This document shows, one piece after another, positions 22,822 to 24,164 of a stretch of 24,164 bases of DNA. The notes beneath the pieces are model-generated. The model saw only the letters and a program-made list of their open reading frames with translations. It was not told the origin of the DNA and searched no databases. Source of the stretch: JANYCO01 sp964437245 (GTDB lineage Bacteria; Bacteroidota; Bacteroidia; Cytophagales; Cytophagaceae); NCBI GenBank assembly GCA_964437245.1, contig CAYTGJ010000063.1:1-24164 (forward strand), read 5' to 3'. Numbering within the stretch: the stretch's first letter is position 1; each line of letters starts with the position of its first letter. A program made the position numbers and the translations under genes.

Positions 22822-24164
22822 ATGAAAACAAAAAGAATAATATTTATGTTAGGACTCCTCCTGCTTACAGGAGGGAATCTATTTTCACAGAACTGGCAAT
22901 TGGTGTGGGCTGATGAGTTTACGAATGGAATTAGCAGCGACTGGGTTTTTGAGACCGGAAGAGGCGCCAGTGGATGGGGGAATAATGAACTTCAGTATTA
23001 CAGACAGGAAAATGCACACGTTCAGAACGGCCAGTTGGTAATTACTGCCAAGCGTGAAAATTTTGGAGGAGCCAACTATACTTCTGCCAGAATGAAAACA
23101 CAAGGAAGAAAATCATGGAAATACGGAAAGATCGAAGCTCGTATTGCGATGCCTGCTTTTCAGGGAGTATGGCCGGCATTCTGGATGCTTGGAGATAACA
23201 TCAGTTCTGTAGGCTGGCCTGCTTGCGGAGAGATCGACATTATGGAGCACGTAAATACCGGAAACCAGGTTGTGGGTACCATGCACTGGTCAGACCCGAA
23301 CGGTTATCATGCGGAATACGGAGGAAATACAAATGTGAATAATATCACAGCTTACCATGTTTATTCAGTGGAGTGGGACGCTTCTTCCATTAAGTGGTTT
23401 GTAGACGGTGTACATTATCATACGGCCAGCATTGCAAACAATGTAAACAGTACCCATGAATTTCATAACAACTTTTTCATTTTACTGAATATGGCGATCG
23501 GTGGTAACTGGCCTGGCTTCTCAATAGACAATGGAGCATTCCCTGCTCAGATGTTTATTGATTATGTAAGAGTGTACCAGAACAACGGACAGCCTCAGGG
23601 ATCGGTAGCTACCGTATACAGAGACTGTAACTATGGTGGACATGCAGTAGGACTACCTCTTGGCGATTATAATCTGGCAGACCTGAATGCCAGAGGTATT
23701 CTGAATGATGACATCTCTTCACTGAGAGTGAGCAGCGGCTACGAAGTACAATTGTATTGGGATGCCAATTTCTCCGGTTCTTCTATTGTGATAGGAGGAG
23801 ACAATTCCTGTCTGGTAGCCAACGGCTGGAATGATAAAGCTTCTTCCCTGAGAGTCCGCAGAGCAGGTTCTTCTTTCAGCAGAACGATCCAGGCAGAGAG
23901 CTATAGTGCTATGCTGGGGGTTCAGCTTGAAAATACAACGGACGCCGGCGGCGGACAAAATGTAGGATATATCGACAACGGCGATTGGATGGCTTACAAC
24001 AGCATTAATTTCCCTACCTCCGGAACGTATAACGTAGAGTACAGAGTAGCCAGTGTAGGTGGAGGAAGACTATCGCTTGACCTGAATGCCGGCTCTATTC
24101 AGTTGGGTGCTGTCAATATCCCTAATACCGGAGGCTGGCAGAACTGGACCACAGTTTCTCATAC
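22822..24164 (+). CDS. Secreted GH16 beta-glucanase (laminarinase-like), 3' end outside the window
   Basis: The open frame runs off the window after 447 codons. A signal peptide (1-23, ending FSQ) precedes a family 16 glycoside hydrolase domain (about 24-253). Its catalytic motif is EIDIME (E137 nucleophile, D139, E142 acid/base), preceded by WPAFWML. Upstream WADEF and WGNNELQYY are typical of bacterial laminarinases acting on beta-1,3-glucan. Then follow a beta/gamma-crystallin domain (262-347) with calcium motifs NDDISS (295-300) and NDKASS (337-342), and a CBM6 module from about 352, cut by the window end. By analogy with its two neighbours it should end in a T9SS sorting domain, but that part is not visible. 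ATG 22822 is the natural start. Confidence 0.88.
   Translation, partial: MKTKRIIFMLGLLLLTGGNLFSQNWQLVWADEFTNGISSDWVFETGRGASGWGNNELQYYRQENAHVQNGQLVITAKRENFGGANYTSARMKTQGRKSWKYGKIEARIAMPAFQGVWPAFWMLGDNISSVGWPACGEIDIMEHVNTGNQVVGTMHWSDPNGYHAEYGGNTNVNNITAYHVYSVEWDASSIKWFVDGVHYHTASIANNVNSTHEFHNNFFILLNMAIGGNWPGFSIDNGAFPAQMFIDYVRVYQNNGQPQGSVATVYRDCNYGGHAVGLPLGDYNLADLNARGILNDDISSLRVSSGYEVQLYWDANFSGSSIVIGGDNSCLVANGWNDKASSLRVRRAGSSFSRTIQAESYSAMLGVQLENTTDAGGGQNVGYIDNGDWMAYNSINFPTSGTYNVEYRVASVGGGRLSLDLNAGSIQLGAVNIPNTGGWQNWTTVSH
23605..24164 (+). repeat. Crystallin + CBM6 cassette, copy 3 (in the GH16 gene, cut by the window)
   Basis: The crystallin (23605-23862) and CBM6 (from 23875) have the same order and short linker as copy 2. 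Most residues match copy 2, including the segment SLDLNAGSIQLGAVN. Confidence 0.85.

Overview
The window looks like part of a Bacteroidota chromosome, of the gliding Cytophagia/Chitinophagia/Flavobacteriia kind. At least four secreted proteins carry a C-terminal type IX secretion (T9SS) sorting domain, with a PNP motif and an 'xG.Y....' strand. The one clear promoter matches the Bacteroidota TTG/TAnnTTTG form, Shine-Dalgarno sequences are weak, and a BBP2-type porin and a Bat-type VWA/TPR pair are present. No rRNA, tRNA, CRISPR array or intact insertion sequence was seen.

Layout. 1-578 is AT-rich: it holds a possible frameshifted gene remnant on the minus strand, then a promoter and a long leader. 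579-5552 encodes a cysteine-rich lipoprotein, a four-helix membrane protein and a 1261-residue two-propeller T9SS protein, the last two overlapping by ATGA. 5656-6807 is a membrane-anchored SRPBCC protein plus an ICMT-like methyltransferase. 7010-8320 is a surface serine hydrolase. 8473-10247 is a VWA/TPR pair resembling BatB-BatC, separated by a bidirectional terminator from a minus-strand APC permease (10367-11812) and a BBP2 porin (11968-13053). After about 850 bp without a convincing gene come an ExbB/ExbD-type pair (13910-15000), an unusual membrane sensor (15301-17142), and a run of three large secreted enzymes (17530 to beyond the window end).

How the parts may work together. The three right-hand enzymes are a metzincin protease, a GH18 chitinase and a GH16 beta-glucanase. 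All share a calcium-binding beta/gamma-crystallin domain followed by a CBM6 module; the two complete ones end in a T9SS sorting domain. Chitin, beta-glucan and protein are the main polymers of fungal cell walls, so this reads as a wall-degrading locus. Directly upstream on the same strand is a 7TMR-DISM receptor whose cytoplasmic end is a coiled coil plus an IS1595-transposase-type zinc ribbon and helix-turn-helix, without the transposase catalytic domain. I infer a membrane-tethered DNA-binding receptor made by domestication of transposase parts, possibly controlling the enzymes next to it. That fusion is the most novel item in the window. Its regulatory role and its targets are inference.
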